NCBI RefSeq assembly: GCF_052065835.1
Contig: NZ_JBQHTG010000001.1
Coordinates: 310,001-374,000, forward strand
Length of the DNA: 64,000 bases
Origin: Laedolimicola sp934402125
GTDB lineage: Bacteria > Bacillota > Clostridia > Lachnospirales > Lachnospiraceae
Direction of reading: 5' to 3'
The translations under genes and the position numbers were made by a program. The notes below the pieces were generated by a model. That model was not told where the DNA came from, ran no database searches, and worked only from the letters and a program-made list of their open reading frames with translations. This document shows, one piece after another, positions 24,953 through 33,869 of the stretch (within the stretch, counting starts at the first letter, position 1; each line of letters starts with the position of its first letter).

Positions 24953-26134
24953 TTATTTATTTTTCTTAACGAAGTCCTCATAAAGCGGTGACATGCTTCT
25001 CAGTCTGTCGATGATCCGCTTTAAGTTCTCTACTACGAAGTCCAGATCCTCTTTTGTAATCTCCTCGTTCAGGGTCAGACGCAGGGAACCGTGCGCGATC
25101 TCATGGGGCAGGCCGATGGCCATCAGTACATGGGACGGATCCAGGGAGCCTGAGGTACAGGCAGATCCGGAGGAACCGCAGATACCTTCCATGTCAAGCA
25201 TGATAAGCAGGGACTCGCCCTCGATGAACTGGAAGCTGAAGTTGGCGTTGTTCGGAAGACGGGTGGTTCTGTGACCGTTCAGTCTGGTGTAGGGAATCTC
25301 CTTCAGAACCCGGTCAATCAGGTAATCACGCAGCTCGATCTCCTTGTCGGTACGCTCCTTCATGGTCGCTACCGCCCGCTCGGTGGCCTTGCCCAGTCCT
25401 ACGATACCCGGTACGTTCTCGGTGCCGGCCCGGCGCTTCCGCTCCTGGGCTCCGCCATGGATAAAGGAACGAATCTTCACGCCTTTCCGGATATACAGGA
25501 AGCCGATACCCTTGGGTCCGTTCAGCTTGTGGCCGCTGGCGCTCAGCATATCGATATGGTACTCATCTACGTTAATCGGAACCTGACCGAAGGCCTGTAC
25601 CGCGTCCGTATGGAACAGAATGCCATGCTCATGGGCAATCTCGCCAATCTCCTTAATCGGCTGGATCGTTCCGATCTCATTGTTGGCAAACATCACGGAA
25701 ATCAGAATGGTCTCTGGACGGATAGCTTTCTTCAGCTCCTCGATCTTTACCACGCCGTTTTCATCTACCGGAAGGTAGGTAACCTCGTAGCCCTGCTTCT
25801 CCAGCCACTGGCAGGTATGCAGGATCGCGTGATGCTCGATCTTCGTGGTAATGATGTGGTTTCCCTTGCTTTTATACGCTTCCGCTGTGGCCTTCAGCGC
25901 CCAGTTATCGGACTCGCTGCCGCCTGCGGTAAAATAGATTTCCTCGGTCTGGGCTCCCAGGGCGCCTGCAATCTTCTCTCTCGCCTCTGTGATAGCTTTC
26001 TTGCTCTCTCCGCCCAGGCTGTATACGGTAGAGGGATTGCCGTAATGCTCTGTAAAATAGGGCAGCATAGCCTCTACAACCTCCGGCGCCGTCTTCGTGG
26101 TCGCCGCGTTATCCAGATAAATTAATTTCTTCAT
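24953..26134 (-). CDS. nifS: Cysteine desulfurase NifS/IscS
   Basis: PLP enzyme converting cysteine to alanine and enzyme-bound persulfide. The 393 residues begin LIYLDNAATTK. The PLP lysine is in SASGHKLNGPKG and the active-site cysteine loop is GSACTSGS. It supplies sulfur to the adjacent NifU scaffold and to MnmA. A second, selenium-linked desulfurase lies at 57526-58677. The ATG follows GAAGGAG. Confidence 0.97.
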   Translation of the reverse strand: MKKLIYLDNAATTKTAPEVVEAMLPYFTEHYGNPSTVYSLGGESKKAITEAREKIAGALGAQTEEIYFTAGGSESDNWALKATAEAYKSKGNHIITTKIEHHAILHTCQWLEKQGYEVTYLPVDENGVVKIEELKKAIRPETILISVMFANNEIGTIQPIKEIGEIAHEHGILFHTDAVQAFGQVPINVDEYHIDMLSASGHKLNGPKGIGFLYIRKGVKIRSFIHGGAQERKRRAGTENVPGIVGLGKATERAVATMKERTDKEIELRDYLIDRVLKEIPYTRLNGHRTTRLPNNANFSFQFIEGESLLIMLDMEGICGSSGSACTSGSLDPSHVLMAIGLPHEIAHGSLRLTLNEEITKEDLDFVVENLKRIIDRLRSMSPLYEDFVKKNK

Positions 26135-26154
26135 GATGATATCTCCTTCTTCGT

Positions 26155-26616
26155 TTAGATACAGCAGGAGGTATTCTCCTGCGTCCCGGCTTCATCCTTC
26201 ATGCTTTTGCTCTCTCTGACAATCTGGTCCAGCTTCATCTCGTCTACCGTCCGGTTAATGCTGTCGTTAATCTTCTGCCAGACATATTTCGTCACGCAGA
26301 ACTCCGATCCGTCACAGGAGCTTTCCTCTTCCAGTCCCGGGCAGTTTACAGCATCCAGGCTTCCCTCCAGCGCCCGCAGGATGTCTCCCACGGAAATCTC
26401 AGACGCCGCTTTGGCCAGCTTGTAGCCGCCGCCCGCGCCCCTTACGCTCGTCACCAGTCCGGCCTTGCGAAGCTTCGCAATCAGCTGCTCCAGATAGCTT
26501 TCCGATATATTCTGTCTGGCGGAAATACTGGCGATGGAAACCGTCTCATTTTCACTGTACAGGGCTAAATCAATCAACGCGCGAAGTCCATATCTTCCTT
26601 TTGTAGACAATTTCAT
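26155..26616 (-). CDS. iscR: Rrf2 family transcriptional regulator (IscR-like)
   Basis: The start at 26616 (MKLSTKGRYGLRAL) follows GCGAGGTGACAAC; the longer frame upstream crosses the promoter. The 153 residues contain a winged HTH (ISARQNISESYLEQL) and three cysteines, C92, C101 and C107 (NCPGLEEESSCDGSEFC), arranged as ligands for a [2Fe-2S] cluster. It probably senses cluster status and represses its own operon through the inverted repeat at 26633-26658. Confidence 0.93.
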   Translation of the reverse strand: MKLSTKGRYGLRALIDLALYSENETVSIASISARQNISESYLEQLIAKLRKAGLVTSVRGAGGGYKLAKAASEISVGDILRALEGSLDAVNCPGLEEESSCDGSEFCVTKYVWQKINDSINRTVDEMKLDQIVRESKSMKDEAGTQENTSCCI

Positions 26617-26632
26617 GTTGTCACCTCGCATT

Positions 26633-26694
26633 AAATTCCGAGTGTTTTTGTCGGATTTCTTAATGATAATAACACTCGTCTGTAGTTCTGTCAA
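26633..26694 (-). promoter_or_regulatory. iscR operon promoter and Rrf2-type operator
   Basis: Minus-strand TTGACA (26689-26694), 17-base spacer, TATTAT (26666-26671). The transcription start falls at an inverted repeat, AAATTCCGA and TCGGATTT on the plus strand (26633-26641 and 26651-26658), a likely binding site for the encoded Rrf2 protein. Confidence 0.7.
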
Positions 26695-26742
26695 GAATAT
26701 TTTCACCATATATTTATTATAATTGACGCCCGGGAGGCCACC

Positions 26743-28089
26743 GTGAAAAAAACGCTCCACCCCCTGGTAACCGGCACCCTGCTTCTGACCGGGGCAGGCC
26801 TGATTACCCGCCTTGCAGGCTTCTTCTATAAAATATTCTTAAGCCGCGCCATCGGTGCCGAGGGCATCGGTATCTATCAGATGATTTTTCCCATTTCCGG
26901 AGTCTGTTATGCGCTGACCACCTCCGGGGCAGAGATTGCCATCTCCCGCTTCGTCTCCCGGGAAAATGGGGCCGGACGGCGGCGAAGCGCCGGACAGGTG
27001 CTGATTCTGGGGCTTGGTCTGGCGCTGGGGCTTTCTGTCCCCACCGCCCTGCTTCTCTATACCCAGGCGCCCGTTCTGGCTCTCCGGCTTCTCCGGGAGG
27101 CACGCACCGTAAGGCTTCTGCAAATCATGGCTCTGAGCCTTCCCTTCGGCGCCTGCCATTCCTGCATCAGCGCCTATTATTACGGCTGCAAGCGGCCTGG
27201 CATCCCTGCGGCAGCCCAGCTTCTGGAGCAATTCTCCCGTGTAGGGGCCGTACTTCTTATCTGGCGCGTGGCCTGCGCCCAGGGACGTTCTCTTACGCCT
27301 CTGACCGCCGTGGCAGGCCTGACTCTTGGCGAGGTAGCCTCCATGCTGTTCTGCGTCTTTTCGGTCTCCGGGGAATATGGAAAACGGCCCGCGGCGGTTC
27401 CCGGCTCTCCTTCCCTGTTTTCCCTGGGCAGGCAGATGTTTTTCCTGGCCCTGCCGGTCACCGGCAACCGGCTCTGTATGAACCTGCTGGCCAGCGCCGA
27501 ATCTATCCTGCTGCCCCTCTGTCTTCAGCAGTACGGCCTGTCCGCCGGTCAGGCCCTCAGCGTCTATGGAACTCTTTCCGGCATGGCCCTGTCCTTTATT
27601 CTCTTTCCCAGCGTGCTGACCGGTGCTCTCTCTGTCATGCTGCTGCCCTCTGTATCGGAGGCCCAGGCTGCCGGTGAGGACGCCCTGCTTCGCCGTACGA
27701 TCCGAAAAACCATCTCCTTCTGCCTGCCCTTAGGGATCTTTTTTACGGTTTTCTTCCTGCTCACGGGCCGCTTTCTCGGCAGCTTTTTCTTCCGAAGCGA
27801 TCTGGCCGGAGGCTTTATCCTCACACTGGCCTGGATTTGTCCCTTTCTTTACCTAAACCACACCCTCCACAGCATTCTGAACGGCCTGGGCCGCACCGGA
27901 ACCGGATTTTTCAACAACCTGACCGGAATCCTGATCCGGATTTTCTTTGTTCTGGCCTTTGTGCCCAAGGTGGGCATCGAGGGTTATCTGTGGGGACTGC
28001 TGGCCAGTCAACTGGCCGTATGCGGAATGAATCTTACCGCCCTCCGGGAATACCTACAAAATCCATATAAAAATCTGCGTGACTTTTAG
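26743..28089 (+). CDS. SpoVB-like polysaccharide/lipid II-type flippase (MOP superfamily)
   Basis: A 448-residue integral membrane protein with about 12-14 hydrophobic segments. The N-terminal signature (GAGLITRLAGFFYKIFLSRAI) and IGIYQMIFP match stage V sporulation protein B and related lipid-linked oligosaccharide flippases. In Bacillus, SpoVB acts in spore cortex formation. The start codon is GTG at 26743 after GGGAGG, divergent from iscR with a 126-base shared promoter region. No sporulation genes flank it, so a broader cell-wall role is possible. Confidence 0.85.
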   Translation: MKKTLHPLVTGTLLLTGAGLITRLAGFFYKIFLSRAIGAEGIGIYQMIFPISGVCYALTTSGAEIAISRFVSRENGAGRRRSAGQVLILGLGLALGLSVPTALLLYTQAPVLALRLLREARTVRLLQIMALSLPFGACHSCISAYYYGCKRPGIPAAAQLLEQFSRVGAVLLIWRVACAQGRSLTPLTAVAGLTLGEVASMLFCVFSVSGEYGKRPAAVPGSPSLFSLGRQMFFLALPVTGNRLCMNLLASAESILLPLCLQQYGLSAGQALSVYGTLSGMALSFILFPSVLTGALSVMLLPSVSEAQAAGEDALLRRTIRKTISFCLPLGIFFTVFFLLTGRFLGSFFFRSDLAGGFILTLAWICPFLYLNHTLHSILNGLGRTGTGFFNNLTGILIRIFFVLAFVPKVGIEGYLWGLLASQLAVCGMNLTALREYLQNPYKNLRDF

Positions 28090-28120
28090 CAAATCTTGTA
28101 TTATGATAAAAACAGTTCGT

Positions 28121-28252
28121 CAGGCAGCAGAGTGTAAAGACAGACATGGGCAAATTCCTTTGACCATGGCTGTGTTTGCACTCTGATATGGGCCAAGCGC
28201 CCAGACAGCCTCAGAACCGCTCACTTTCGTGAGAGGTTCTGAGGCTTGCCTG
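28121..28252 (+). promoter_or_regulatory. Structured leader (four-way junction) upstream of DAHP synthase, class unknown
   Basis: Four nested or adjacent stems are visible. P1 is CAGGCA (28121-28126) with TGCCTG (28247-28252). P2 is CAGAGTG with CACTCTG (28128-28134, 28179-28185), extended by ACAG/CTGT and CATGG/CCATG. P3 is TGGGC/GCCCA (28189-28193, 28199-28203). P4 is an 11-bp GCCTCAGAACC/GGTTCTGAGGC (28208-28218, 28235-28245) capped by CTCAC/GTGAG. Junction linkers are 1, 3, 4 and 1 bases. A -10-like TATGAT lies at 28102-28107. No T-run follows P4, so it is not a terminator for spoVB. It does not contain the T-box consensus. Likely regulates the downstream gene. Confidence 0.55.
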
Positions 28253-28297
28253 CCGAAGGTTCACCTATTACCAGCACAAACGAGGAGTTATGGAAAA

Positions 28298-29326
28298 ATG
28301 TCATTCAATTTTAAGCAGAAGCTGCCTACCCCCCAGGAAATCCGCGAGCAATACCCGGTTCCTGCTCATGTAGCGCAGATAAAACAGGAAAAGGACGCGG
28401 AAATCCGCAAAATATTCACCGGCGAATCCGATAAATTTATCGCCATCATCGGTCCCTGCTCCGCAGATAATGAGGAGTCCGTCTGCGATTACGTGCGCCG
28501 TCTGGTCCGGGTTCAGGAAAAGATCAAGGACAAGGTTCTGATCATTCCCCGGATCTACACCAACAAACCCCGTACCACCGGCGACGGCTACAAGGGCATT
28601 ATGCATCAGCCGGATCCGGAGAAAAAGCCGGACCCCCTGGCAGGTATTATCGCCCTGCGCCATATGCATATCCGCGCCATCGAGGAAACCGGCATGACCG
28701 CTGCCGATGAAATGCTGTACCCGGAGAATCTTCCCTATGTAGAGGACTTTCTTTCCTATATCGCCATCGGCGCCCGTTCGGTAGAGAACCAGCAGCACCG
28801 TCTGGTATCCAGCGGTATCAATATCCCTGTGGGTATGAAAAACCCCACCAGCGGCGATTTCTCCGTTATGCTGAATTCCGTCCACGCGGCCCAGAACGGC
28901 CATTCCTTTATCTATCACGGCTGGGACGTCCAGACAGACGGAAATGACCTGGCCCACGTGGTTCTGCGGGGCGCTGTCAATGAGCGCGGCGTATCCCTGC
29001 CCAACTACCATTACGAGAACCTGCGGAATCTATGCAACCTCTACGCCCAGAGAGAGCTGAAGAATCCGGCCTGCATCGTGGATGCCAACCACAACAACTC
29101 CAACAAGCAGTTCAAGGAGCAGATCCGTATCGTTAAAGAGGTACTGCACAGCCGTACCTGCGCCGACGATATCCGAAAGCTGGTAAAGGGCGTTATGATC
29201 GAGAGCTATATCGAGGAGGGCAACCAGGGTATCCACGATCACATCTACGGCAAGTCCATCACCGACGCCTGCCTGGGCTGGGAGGATTCAGAAAAGCTAT
29301 TGTATGAGATCGCAGAGCGGTGCTGA
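28298..29326 (+). CDS. 3-deoxy-7-phosphoheptulonate (DAHP) synthase, class I
   Basis: First step of the shikimate pathway: PEP + erythrose-4-phosphate to DAHP. The start at 28298 (MSFNFKQKLPTPQEIREQYP) follows GAGGAG at about 10 bases; the longer frame reads through the leader structure. The 342 residues match the AroF/G/H type: GPCSADN, IYTNKPRTTGDGYKG, GARSVENQQHR, GMKNPTSGDF and DANHNNSNKQF. No other aromatic genes are adjacent. Control may come from the leader RNA and by allostery through the N-terminal region. Confidence 0.95.
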   Translation: MSFNFKQKLPTPQEIREQYPVPAHVAQIKQEKDAEIRKIFTGESDKFIAIIGPCSADNEESVCDYVRRLVRVQEKIKDKVLIIPRIYTNKPRTTGDGYKGIMHQPDPEKKPDPLAGIIALRHMHIRAIEETGMTAADEMLYPENLPYVEDFLSYIAIGARSVENQQHRLVSSGINIPVGMKNPTSGDFSVMLNSVHAAQNGHSFIYHGWDVQTDGNDLAHVVLRGAVNERGVSLPNYHYENLRNLCNLYAQRELKNPACIVDANHNNSNKQFKEQIRIVKEVLHSRTCADDIRKLVKGVMIESYIEEGNQGIHDHIYGKSITDACLGWEDSEKLLYEIAERC

Positions 29327-29394
29327 TTCAGCATGAATTTTTCTAGGAATCACGGCTTTCGTACTTTAATGTAACACGGTATTTCCTATAGAGC

Positions 29395-29437
29395 AAAAAA
29401 GAGATTCCCGGGAACCTTCTCGGAAATCTCTTTTTTT
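29395..29437. terminator. Terminator between DAHP synthase and xerD (convergent)
   Basis: Stem AAAAAAGAGATTcCCG / CGGaAATCTCTTTTTTT, with runs of A and T on the two sides, giving bidirectional termination. Confidence 0.85.
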
Positions 29438-29484
29438 ATCTGCTATTTTTATCTATTATCTTCTCCGCGTTCATCCTGCCCGGC

Positions 29485-30357
29485 TTATCCTCTCGGATGG
29501 GCCTTCGCGTAAATCTCCCGGGCCCGGGCCGCGTACATCATGGTCGTGGAGATATCCGAATGTCCCATCATCTCCTGTACCACATGCAGATCCGCGCCGT
29601 TCTCCACCAGATGTGCCGCAAAGGAATGGCGAAGGGTATGGGGCGTAATCTCCATCTCGATACCCGCCTGCTTCACATACTGCTTCAAGAGCTTCCAGAA
29701 GCCCTGCCGGCTCATGCTCTCGCCGGAACAGTTGGGAAACAGCATCTCACACTTCTTATCGCCCAACAGCTGGCCCCGCGCTTCCTTCAGATAGCGCTCC
29801 AGCGCCTTTTTGGCCTTGGATCCAAAGGGAATCATCCGCTCCTTGTTCCGATCCCGGCATACGATATAATCCAGCTTCCAGTTCACATCGCTCAGCTTCA
29901 GGGAAATCAGCTCGGTCACCCGGATTCCCGTGGCATAAAGCACCTCCAGCATGGCCGAATCCCGCAGTCCCTTGGCTGTCCGGTCTCCCGGCTGCTCCAG
30001 CAGACGCTCCATCTCTTCCACAGACATAATCTCCGGAAGCTTCTTTTCCACCTTCGGGGCCTTCAGCTTCTCCGCCGGATCAGAACTGATACTTCCTTCC
30101 TTCCACAGATACAGATAAAAGCCCTTCATGGACGCGATATTCCGGGATACCGTCGCCGCAGACATTCCATTTTTTTCCAAATCCAAAATATAGGAATTCA
30201 AAGCGGTCTCCGTAACCTCTCCGGCGTCCTCCACCTTCTGCTTCTGCAGAAAGTGCATCATTTTTATCAAATCTCTCTGATAAGAAAGCTCTGTATTCCT
30301 GGACGTCTTCTTCACATTATGTAAATAAGACATGAATCCTTTAATCTCTTGTTCCAT
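29485..30357 (-). CDS. xerD: Tyrosine recombinase XerD
   Basis: Resolves chromosome dimers at dif, acting with a XerC partner. The 290 residues comprise an N-terminal SAM-like core-binding domain (about 1-90) and a catalytic domain with the arginine in YATGIRVTELISL, HTLRHSFAAHLVENG (HxxR), the second histidine in MMGHSDISTT and the nucleophile tyrosine in MMYAAR. It is housekeeping in context, downstream of spoIIM as in other Firmicutes, and not part of a mobile element. Confidence 0.92.
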   Translation of the reverse strand: MEQEIKGFMSYLHNVKKTSRNTELSYQRDLIKMMHFLQKQKVEDAGEVTETALNSYILDLEKNGMSAATVSRNIASMKGFYLYLWKEGSISSDPAEKLKAPKVEKKLPEIMSVEEMERLLEQPGDRTAKGLRDSAMLEVLYATGIRVTELISLKLSDVNWKLDYIVCRDRNKERMIPFGSKAKKALERYLKEARGQLLGDKKCEMLFPNCSGESMSRQGFWKLLKQYVKQAGIEMEITPHTLRHSFAAHLVENGADLHVVQEMMGHSDISTTMMYAARAREIYAKAHPRG

Positions 30358-30571
30358 CTATCTATATGCCCCTCAGCCTCTGCTCATACCCTGTCGCGCC
30401 CACCCTTCCGATGGGCTTGTAAACTACATTATAGTAAGAAATTCCCGGAAAAGCAATGATCTTTTTTTCGAAAAATGCTGTAAAATCAAGGGCTTTTCTG
30501 GTTTATCCACAACATCTGGTTTTTCCCTTTTCCCGTTCCACCAAATCTTGTAAAGATTCTGTAAAATATTT

Positions 30572-31162
30572 TTAAATATTTTTCAGGACCGTTTTCAAAA
30601 ACAGGGGATTTACATAACTTTCCGCCCATGCGCCGAGAAAAAACAGCAGAATTCCTGCCGCCAAAATGGATATATAAGACCAAAGGCCTGCCCTGCCGCC
30701 GCTGTGCCGGGGACTTTTCCACTCCCGGTTTTCCCACATCTCACAGACCTTCCGAAGAAACCAGACAGCCGCCGGCACATAGATCAGGGCCTGAGGAAGA
30801 GACGCGGCCAGACAGACCAGGATTCCTGCAAATCCCAGCTTCATGGCTGCCGCCGTCCAGGTAACGCCCAGGGCCAGCCCCGTCCAGGCCAGGGCCAGAA
30901 GCGCAGCCATTCTTCCAAATATAGTAAAGCCTGTCAGCCACAGAAATGTTACCGCGCCCAGCCGGGACTTTAAGACGGCAAAAAGCAGTTCTCCGGAAGC
31001 GAACTCCACCTGCTGATATTTCGAAAAAAAATAGCGGCTGAGCAGGGTTGTCTCATGAACCACCGCCCGACCAAACACGACCATATACAACACGCCTGCG
31101 GCAAAGCCGGACAAAAAGATAGTCAGAAATCTTTTCCGGATATCCGAACGCTGTCTCCACAT
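30572..31162 (-). CDS. spoIIM: Stage II sporulation protein M
   Basis: Membrane component of the SpoIID-SpoIIM-SpoIIP complex that drives engulfment during sporulation. The 196 residues have about five hydrophobic segments: residues 12-30, a central set, and a C-terminal one at 163-182 (SILAAGILLFFLGAWAESYV). Its ribosome site GGGAGG lies within the 3' arm of the hairpin at 31166-31203. The neighbour xerD downstream matches the Firmicutes order. Indicates an endospore former. Confidence 0.88.
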   Translation of the reverse strand: MWRQRSDIRKRFLTIFLSGFAAGVLYMVVFGRAVVHETTLLSRYFFSKYQQVEFASGELLFAVLKSRLGAVTFLWLTGFTIFGRMAALLALAWTGLALGVTWTAAAMKLGFAGILVCLAASLPQALIYVPAAVWFLRKVCEMWENREWKSPRHSGGRAGLWSYISILAAGILLFFLGAWAESYVNPLFLKTVLKNI

Positions 31163-31165
31163 ACC

Positions 31166-31203
31166 AAAAGCCTCCCATACACTCTAAGTATATGAGAGGC
31201 TTT
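31166..31203 (-). terminator. Hairpin between proC and spoIIM: terminator or ribosome-site block
   Basis: Stem AAAGCCTCtCATATAC / GTGTATGgGAGGCTTT on the minus strand, followed by TTTTGG, a weak T-run. The descending arm contains the GGGAGG ribosome site of spoIIM (start 31162), so the fold could hide it from ribosomes as well as end proC transcripts. Confidence 0.6.
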
Positions 31204-31244
31204 CCGAGCATATGAAGGCCATTGCCCGGCGCTTCGAATAACCT

Positions 31245-32042
31245 TTACTTCATTCCCTCGCACTTGTCATAGCAGGCCTCGCAGGCCTTCAGAACCGCTC
31301 CGCGGAAGCCGGCATGCTCCAGGGCTGCCACGCCTGCTATGGTGGTTCCTCCCGGGGAGCAGACCTTATCCTTTAAAGCTCCCGGATGCTCGCCGGTCTC
31401 CAGCACCATCTTCGCCGCTCCGGCTACTGCCTGGGCCGCAAAGGTGTAGGCCTGGGCTCTGGGAAGACCAAACTGCACCGCGCCGTCTGCCAGCGCCTCA
31501 ATAAACTGATAGACATACGCGGGAGAGCTTCCGCTGGCGCAGACCACCGCGCTCATCAGACGCTCCTCTACGTCCGCATACTGGCCGACTGCTCCAAAGA
31601 TCCGGTGTACCATATCGATCTCTTCCGCACTGAACTCCTCCGCCTCGAAGGACAGACCTGTCATTCCCTCTCCGATCAGGGCCGGGGTGTTGGGCATGGC
31701 CCGTACAATCCGCCGATCCGAGCCAAGGGTTTCCTTCAGGCTCTGAATGGTGATACCCGGCGCCAGGGAGATTACTACATGATCCGGCGTCACCGCATAA
31801 CGGATCTGCTTCAGCACCTGGGCGTAATACTGGGGCTTCACAGCCAGCACCACGTATTTACAGTTGTTGGCGCACTCCGCGTTGGACTCTGCGTATACCA
31901 CCTGGGTTTCCGCATGCACCCGCAGCTTTGTCTCCGTGGTCTTTGCGGTAAAAATCAGCTTTTCCGCCGGAAACTCTTTCAGGACGCCTTTCAAAAGGGC
32001 GTAGCCCATATTACCCATTCCGATAAATCCTATCTCTGCCAT
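31245..32042 (-). CDS. proC: Pyrroline-5-carboxylate reductase
   Basis: Last step of proline synthesis, NAD(P)H-dependent. The 265-residue length is typical. The Rossmann start is IGFIGMGNMGYALL, with VLAVKPQYY and the C-terminal PSPAYVYQF-like motif (SSPAYVYQFIEA), plus the signature VCSPGGTTIAGVAALE. The start ATG at 32042 follows AAAGGAGG. proA and proB are not in the window. Confidence 0.96.
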   Translation of the reverse strand: MAEIGFIGMGNMGYALLKGVLKEFPAEKLIFTAKTTETKLRVHAETQVVYAESNAECANNCKYVVLAVKPQYYAQVLKQIRYAVTPDHVVISLAPGITIQSLKETLGSDRRIVRAMPNTPALIGEGMTGLSFEAEEFSAEEIDMVHRIFGAVGQYADVEERLMSAVVCASGSSPAYVYQFIEALADGAVQFGLPRAQAYTFAAQAVAGAAKMVLETGEHPGALKDKVCSPGGTTIAGVAALEHAGFRGAVLKACEACYDKCEGMK

Positions 32043-32132
32043 CTGTATCTGCCTCCTTTTTCATCAACTTCTGTTCAAAATCTAACCGGAATCCGAGTGG
32101 AATCCATTTACAGCCCACTTGGAATCCGATCG

Positions 32133-32160
32133 AAAAAGGATGCCGCTTCGCGACATCCTT
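32133..32160 (-). terminator. Terminator of rny
   Basis: Minus-strand stem AGGATGtCGC / GCGgCATCCT with tight GAA loop, then TTTTT. It lies seven bases past the RNase Y stop. Confidence 0.8.
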
Positions 32161-32166
32161 CGTCTT

Positions 32167-33708
32167 TTATTTCGCGTAATCTGTTACTCTGCTTTCGCGG
32201 ATAACATTTACTTTGATCTGACCCGGATATTCCAACTCAGCTTCTATCTGCTTGGAAATATCTCTTGCCAGCAATACCATGCTGGCGTCATCTACCTGAT
32301 CCGGAACTACCATTACACGAATCTCTCTACCTGCCTGAATAGCAAAAGACTTGTCTACGCCCTTAAATCCATTGGCGATATCCTCTAACTGTTTTAACCG
32401 GTTGGTGTACGTCTCCAGCGTCTCTCTGCGGGCACCCGGACGGGCTGCGGAAATCGTATCTGCCGCCTGTACCAGACATGCAATCAGAGACGTCGGTTCT
32501 GTATCCCCATGATGTGATTCAACCGCATTGATCACAATCGGTGACTCCTTGTACTTTCTGCACAGGTCGGCACCAATCTGAATATGAGATCCCTCTACCT
32601 CATGGTCAATGGATTTACCGATGTCATGAAGCAGTCCGGCACGCTTTGCCATCCGGACGTCCACGCCAACCTCTCCTGCCAGAAGGCCTGACAGATGAGC
32701 TACCTCGATAGAATGCTTCAGGGCATTCTGACCATAGCTGGTACGGAACTTCATTCTTCCAAGAAGCTTGACAAGCTCAGGGTGAATTCCATGGACACCC
32801 ACTTCAAGAAGGGCTGCTTCGCCTTCCTCTCGAATCATGGTCTCTACCTCGCGCTGCGCCTTCTCTACCATCTCCTCGATACGGGCCGGGTGAATCCGTC
32901 CGTCTACGATGAGCTTCTCCAACGCAATTCTTGCCACTTCCCGGCGAATGGGATCAAAGCCTGACAGAATAACTGCCTCGGGAGTATCGTCGATAATCAG
33001 ATCCACACCTGTCAGTGTCTCCAGAGTGCGGATATTCCGTCCCTCACGACCGATGATTCTTCCCTTCATCTCGTCGTTGGGAAGCTGTACTACGGAAATT
33101 GTCGTTTCTGCCACATGATCGGCAGCACACTTCTGAATCGCCGTTACCACATATTCCTTCGCCTTTTTGTCTGCTTCTTCTTTTGCTCTGCTCTCCAATT
33201 CCTTGACGAGCACAGCGGTCTCATGTTTTACTTCGTCTTCAACAGTCTTTAATAAATAATCTTTTGCTTGTTCGGAGGTAAGGCCAGAGATTCTTTCCAG
33301 TTCCTGTACTCTTTTTTCCTGAAGCTTGTTCAGCTCTGCACTCTGCTTTGCCAGCTTCTCTTCTTTGGCCGCATAGCTCTGCTCACGGCGTTCCAGGGCA
33401 TCAGACTTCTTGTCAAGAGCTTCCTCTTTGGCAAGCACTCTGCGCTCATAACGCTGCAGCTCCGCTCTGCGTTCCTTTGTTTCTTTTTCCAGCTCGTTCT
33501 TTGTCTTCAGTGATTCTTCCTTCGCCTCCAGCAAAGCCTCTCGCTTGGATCGTTCCGCGACCTTCAGTGCATCGTCGATAATTTCTCTTGCTTTCTCTTC
33601 CGCATTGCCGACCTTTTTCTCGATCGTATTTTTGCGTACGTTAGCTGTCACAAGAGCCGTAACCGGAATACACACAATCGCAACGATTATCGGAACATAA
33701 AACGGCAC
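32167..33708 (-). CDS. rny: Ribonuclease Y
   Basis: Membrane-anchored endoribonuclease that starts mRNA decay. The start is GTG at 33708, seven bases after GGAGG. The 513 residues comprise an N-terminal membrane anchor (about 3-22), a long charged coiled coil (about 25-200, REALLEAKEESLKTKNELEK), a KH domain (GRIIGREGRNIRTLE) and an HD domain with LLHDIGKSIDHE. All parts are intact and the length is normal. Confidence 0.97.
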   Translation of the reverse strand: MPFYVPIIVAIVCIPVTALVTANVRKNTIEKKVGNAEEKAREIIDDALKVAERSKREALLEAKEESLKTKNELEKETKERRAELQRYERRVLAKEEALDKKSDALERREQSYAAKEEKLAKQSAELNKLQEKRVQELERISGLTSEQAKDYLLKTVEDEVKHETAVLVKELESRAKEEADKKAKEYVVTAIQKCAADHVAETTISVVQLPNDEMKGRIIGREGRNIRTLETLTGVDLIIDDTPEAVILSGFDPIRREVARIALEKLIVDGRIHPARIEEMVEKAQREVETMIREEGEAALLEVGVHGIHPELVKLLGRMKFRTSYGQNALKHSIEVAHLSGLLAGEVGVDVRMAKRAGLLHDIGKSIDHEVEGSHIQIGADLCRKYKESPIVINAVESHHGDTEPTSLIACLVQAADTISAARPGARRETLETYTNRLKQLEDIANGFKGVDKSFAIQAGREIRVMVVPDQVDDASMVLLARDISKQIEAELEYPGQIKVNVIRESRVTDYAK

Positions 33709-33869
33709 AGGAGCACCTCCTTATTTAATTTTCATTGTACAAATATAACCCGTTTGACACGCTTATTTTTATAAGTTTTGCCGATTAGGAATAACATACA
33801 ACTATTAAATTTTATACTTATTTTTACTTAATGTCAAGTAATAGTTAGACGTCTTCTGTCTCTTAATTC

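Noticed and set aside
28108..28297. T-box riboswitch before the DAHP synthase gene
   Set aside because: No T-box sequence (TGGNACCGCG type) and no terminator/antiterminator pair; the fold is a four-way junction instead.
29485..30357. Phage or element integrase
   Set aside because: Full-length XerD motifs, housekeeping neighbours and no element genes or composition change.
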